From contig CANJSF010000004.1 of the NCBI GenBank assembly GCA_947476925.1, forward strand, positions 121,383 through 185,382: a DNA stretch of 64,000 nucleotides, written 5' to 3'. This DNA is from Rhodospirillaceae bacterium. GTDB lineage: Bacteria > Pseudomonadota > Alphaproteobacteria > Rhodospirillales > Rhodospirillaceae. Below are positions 61,758 to 64,000 of this stretch, one piece after another. The notes beneath the pieces were generated by a model that was not told the origin of the DNA, searched no databases, and was given only the letters and a program-made list of their open reading frames with translations. The first letter of the stretch is position 1. Every line of letters starts with the position of its first letter. The position numbers were made by a program, and so were the translations under genes.

Positions 61758-61778
61758 GTCGCAAAACGAATTGCGCGC

Positions 61779-62078
61779 TTAGACGGCTTCTTTGAGAGTC
61801 TTGGCGGCGCGGAATGCAACTTTTTTGCTGGCTTTGATTTTGATGGTTTCGCCAGTGGCGGGATTGCGGCCCATGCGCGCCGGGCGCTTGCGAACCTGCA
61901 AAATGCCGAAATCAGGAATACGGATTTTCGCACCCTTTTTCAGGTTTTTCGTCAGTTGGCCGACGAAGTCGCCCAAGATTTCGTTGGCGGCTTTCTTCGA
62001 CAGCGCGTTGTTTTCGGCAACTGCTTCTGCGAGATGCTTCAGGGTTACGATCTCTTGCTTAGCGTCTGCTTTGGCCAT
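61779..62078 (-). CDS. HU family DNA-binding protein
   Basis: Nucleoid protein that bends DNA. 99 aa: LKHLAEAVAENNALSKKAANEIL for the dimerisation helices, IPDFGILQVRKRPARMGRNPATGE for the beta arm with the Pro-tip region, and the Lys-rich end. ATG 62078 is chosen over a longer frame to 62153, because it gives the family start and AAGGACC precedes it. The terminator at 61725 is downstream. Confidence 0.93.
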   Translation of the reverse strand: MAKADAKQEIVTLKHLAEAVAENNALSKKAANEILGDFVGQLTKNLKKGAKIRIPDFGILQVRKRPARMGRNPATGETIKIKASKKVAFRAAKTLKEAV

Positions 62079-62458
62079 TTTGAGGTCCTTCCTTGTGTTG
62101 GCTAGAGCGTTAAATCCGGAGCGGAGAGAATCACAGCGCGGGGGCCGATGCAAGCGAAAACACGCTATTTATAGGGGTTTTTGAGGTATTGACCCCCAGG
62201 ATATGGGGGCAGACTCGAGTCTCGGGTTTCGAAATCGGTTGCCATTGAGGGCAAAAAAATGCCTTCGAATCGTGCCCATGACCGACGGAGTGACGCTTTT
62301 GGCCGCCTGCCGTGTGTTCAGAGTTGCGATCACGTCGCCGTTGCCTAGCGCCAAGCGGATTACGGAAACCGCGGGGGGGGGGGGAACACGTACAAATGCC
62401 GCGACAGCCGCGCGCCAGTTAAAGATTATGCTCAAGTTTCCAGTTTAAGGAGCAACCC
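62079..62458. other. Divergent spacer with G12 tract
   Basis: 380 bases between the HU gene and DUF1330 gene. It holds a small inverted repeat (ccccca...tggggg, about 62191-62207), and a run of twelve G at 62373-62384. No gene or RNA is recognised. A segment near 62223-62236 (gggtttcgaaatc) looks like a tRNA T arm but nothing else of a tRNA is present. Confidence 0.5.
62373..62384 (+). repeat. G12 homopolymer
   Basis: Twelve G in a row 75 bases before the DUF1330 start. In other bacteria such tracts between promoter elements vary in length and shift expression; whether it lies in a promoter here is unknown. It could also be a sequencing artefact. Confidence 0.6.
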
Positions 62459-62767
62459 ATGCCTGCGTTCTTGATTGCCGACATTAACGTCAAAAACCCT
62501 GAGACATACGCGAAGTATCGTTCCGCAAACCCTGACATCGTGAACAAATATGGTGGACGCTACATCGCGCGTGGCGGTGAGGTTGCGGTTTTGGAAGGCG
62601 ACTGGATCCCGCGGCGCACCGTGATCATCGAATTCCCAGACATGGCAGCCATTACGGCTTTTTATAACTCGGCCGAATACGTTGCGTTGCGTCAAATCCG
62701 GTGGGAGAGCGCAGATTCAAGGCTTGTCGCCCTTGAAACATTGCCCCAGCCGATCTTGCAGCCTTAG
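62459..62767 (+). CDS. DUF1330 family protein
   Basis: 102 aa, dimeric alpha-beta barrel type: MPAFLIADINVKNPETYAKYR at the N terminus, GGRYIARGGEVAVLEGDW, and AFYNSAEYVALRQIR typical of the family. No signal peptide. AAGGAG precedes ATG 62459. Function of the family is unknown. Confidence 0.92.
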   Translation: MPAFLIADINVKNPETYAKYRSANPDIVNKYGGRYIARGGEVAVLEGDWIPRRTVIIEFPDMAAITAFYNSAEYVALRQIRWESADSRLVALETLPQPILQP

Positions 62768-62834
62768 AGTAACAGATTGGCCCGGACGAAATGGGCCGAG
62801 TGTTTGTCTGATTCTGAATGCCGGTGCTCATCAA

Positions 62835-63767
62835 ATGTTCGTCTCTCAAACCAAAACAACGTTGTCGCGGCCAGCATGGCGTAATTTTGTCGCCGTGATG
62901 AGCTTGCTGGCCACAGCCCTTGTCATGGACCCGGTTGCGGCGGCCGCCGCACCGACAATTCAGCGTGGCTATGTCGACAATCAGTTTGGTCAATTGCATT
63001 ACGTTGTGGCAAGGCCACCTGCCAAGAGCCCGAGAAAACCTGCACTCGTCATGATTCATCAAACCGTGAATTCGTCGATCGAATCTCGACCATTGTTTGA
63101 AGACTTGGCACAAGACCGCGTTGTCATTGCGATCGACACACCTGGTTTCGGCAATTCCGACGGACCAGCCTCGCCCGCGACAATTCAGGAATACGCCGCA
63201 GCGATTGCGCAAGGCTTGCGGAAGTTGGGGTATGGGCCGTCACGGCCAATTGATATGACAGGCTTTCATACCGGCGCATTGATTGCGGCCGAGATCGCCA
63301 TTGCCGAGCCCAAGATGATTCGTCGCGTTGCGCTAAGCGGCGTTTACTTTGTCGACGACGCAAGGTCGACACGAGCCATGAACTCGCTGCCGCAGTACAA
63401 AACCTCGGCGGAATATTATGATTGGTTCATCAAAAATGTTCCGCGCCAGCAGCAGAACGCAGTTGCCCGAGGCGTACCCGACGCTGATTGGGGCCAAATT
63501 GTTGCAGAGAGTCAGCGACCTCTGTTGCGCAGTGAATTCCATCATGTCGCAGCTTTCGCATATGCTCCGCAGGTGAAAAACCGCATGCCGCTTGTGAAGC
63601 AGCCTGTATTGCTGCTGGCTTTGGGCGATGGGCTCAGGCAACCGACAATCGACAGTCTTGCTCTGTTTCCAAACGCAACTCTCGCAGACTTTCCGCAGTA
63701 TTTGGATGGTGCGTACTTCCCAGATCCCAAACCCCTATCATCGGCGTTGCGGCGATTTCTAGACTAA
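62835..63767 (+). CDS. Alpha/beta hydrolase, His at nucleophile site
   Basis: 310 aa with an N-terminal hydrophobic stretch (about 15-38, FVAVMSLLATALVMDPVAAAAA) that looks like a signal peptide. Strand/oxyanion region MIHQTVNSS and DTPGFGNSDGP are normal for alpha/beta hydrolases, but the elbow reads TGFHTGALIA, with His where Ser is expected. It may be a non-hydrolytic or differently working member. ATG 62835; 67 bases after the DUF1330 gene. No known function. Confidence 0.75.
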   Translation: MFVSQTKTTLSRPAWRNFVAVMSLLATALVMDPVAAAAAPTIQRGYVDNQFGQLHYVVARPPAKSPRKPALVMIHQTVNSSIESRPLFEDLAQDRVVIAIDTPGFGNSDGPASPATIQEYAAAIAQGLRKLGYGPSRPIDMTGFHTGALIAAEIAIAEPKMIRRVALSGVYFVDDARSTRAMNSLPQYKTSAEYYDWFIKNVPRQQQNAVARGVPDADWGQIVAESQRPLLRSEFHHVAAFAYAPQVKNRMPLVKQPVLLLALGDGLRQPTIDSLALFPNATLADFPQYLDGAYFPDPKPLSSALRRFLD

Positions 63768-64000
63768 CCAAAACTTCAAGGCGAAGTATTCAATCAGCGG
63801 CAGGTCCTTGCTGAGCGTTCTCATCGTTTACTTGTAGCCTGGACTGTGGCGGCGGCTGACGTTTACTCTGGCCGTGGTCAGGCCATTCTGACACGAAGGG
63901 AAAAGATCAAACGCAAAACGATGAACGAGAGACGACGGCTGCATCAAAACGCTGCAGCCTGAACTTCAACCCAGATGAGCCAAACTCTCCGCTATTCTAA
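63768..64000. other. Window end, no gene seen
   Basis: 233 bases after the last hydrolase. A short inverted repeat (ctgca...tgcag, near 63940-63958) is present. No ribosome site with an open frame of useful length was seen. Confidence 0.5.

Noticed and set aside
62160..62260. tRNA or tRNA-end attachment site
   Set aside because: Only a T-arm-like piece (gggtttcgaaatc) is present; no acceptor stem, anticodon arm or CCA end.

Overview
This window reads as a stretch of an alphaproteobacterial chromosome. The evidence is a two-piece (circularly permuted) tmRNA gene, an alpha-type SspB adaptor, an RpoH-family sigma factor with an RpoH box, a Gram-negative division and wall (dcw) cluster that runs on into lpxC, bamD, recN and ligA, and an FtsZ with the long alpha-type linker. 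MurE carries the DNPR motif for meso-diaminopimelate; lpxC, bamD, mlaA and an autotransporter imply a lipid A-containing outer membrane. No insertion sequence, phage gene, CRISPR array or tRNA was seen. Genus cannot be decided from the sequence alone.

Region 1 (1-6.2 kb): permuted ssrA followed directly by sspB, the ClpXP adaptor that hands ssrA-tagged proteins to the protease. Then an Fe-S class I fumarase, a DUF4287-like small protein, an EamA exporter (reverse), an alpha/beta hydrolase, a class II fumarase (fumC) and a ribbon-helix-helix protein. Region 2 (6.2-14 kb): AsmA-like protein and acyl-CoA dehydrogenase (both reverse), divergent from an rpoH-type sigma gene with a perfect 18-bp palindrome between them; then a second EamA-type transporter and ampD.

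Region 3 (14-40 kb): rnpB (RNase P RNA), then mraZ-rsmH-ftsL-ftsI-murE-murF-mraY-murD-ftsW-murG-murC-murB-ddl-ftsQ-ftsA-ftsZ, with mostly overlapping stop/start codons, and lpxC-bamD-recN-ligA. The mraZ promoter sits inside a ladder of CCCAT boxes spaced exactly 10 bp apart, the arrangement expected of a MraZ operator. A strong terminator follows ftsZ. These genes build UDP-MurNAc-pentapeptide, make lipid I and II, flip or polymerise them at the septum and assemble the Z ring; lpxC and bamD add the outer membrane side.

Region 4 (40-47.4 kb, reverse): aminopeptidase P, prmA, uvrD-type helicase, a diguanylate cyclase and metF, the last with a terminator-like hairpin in its leader. Region 5 (47.6-52 kb): mlaA-mlaC (outer membrane lipid asymmetry), an unknown polytopic membrane protein behind a G9 tract, and the ABC-F protein EttA. 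Region 6 (52-64 kb) is the accessory part: an autotransporter, a hypothetical protein, a Rap1a/Tai-like small secreted protein overlapping a tannase-family esterase, a MATE exporter, a Tat-targeted medium-chain oxidoreductase without zinc ligands, YceI, DUF1428, HU, DUF1330 and an alpha/beta hydrolase whose nucleophile elbow has His in place of Ser.

Most of the window is housekeeping. The signals most worth a second look are regulatory: the MraZ box ladder, the palindromes before rpoH and ftsZ, the leader hairpins of lpxC and metF, and poly-G ribosome sites. Among proteins they are the odd hydrolase and oxidoreductase. I did not find a clear multi-gene defence or other novel system.
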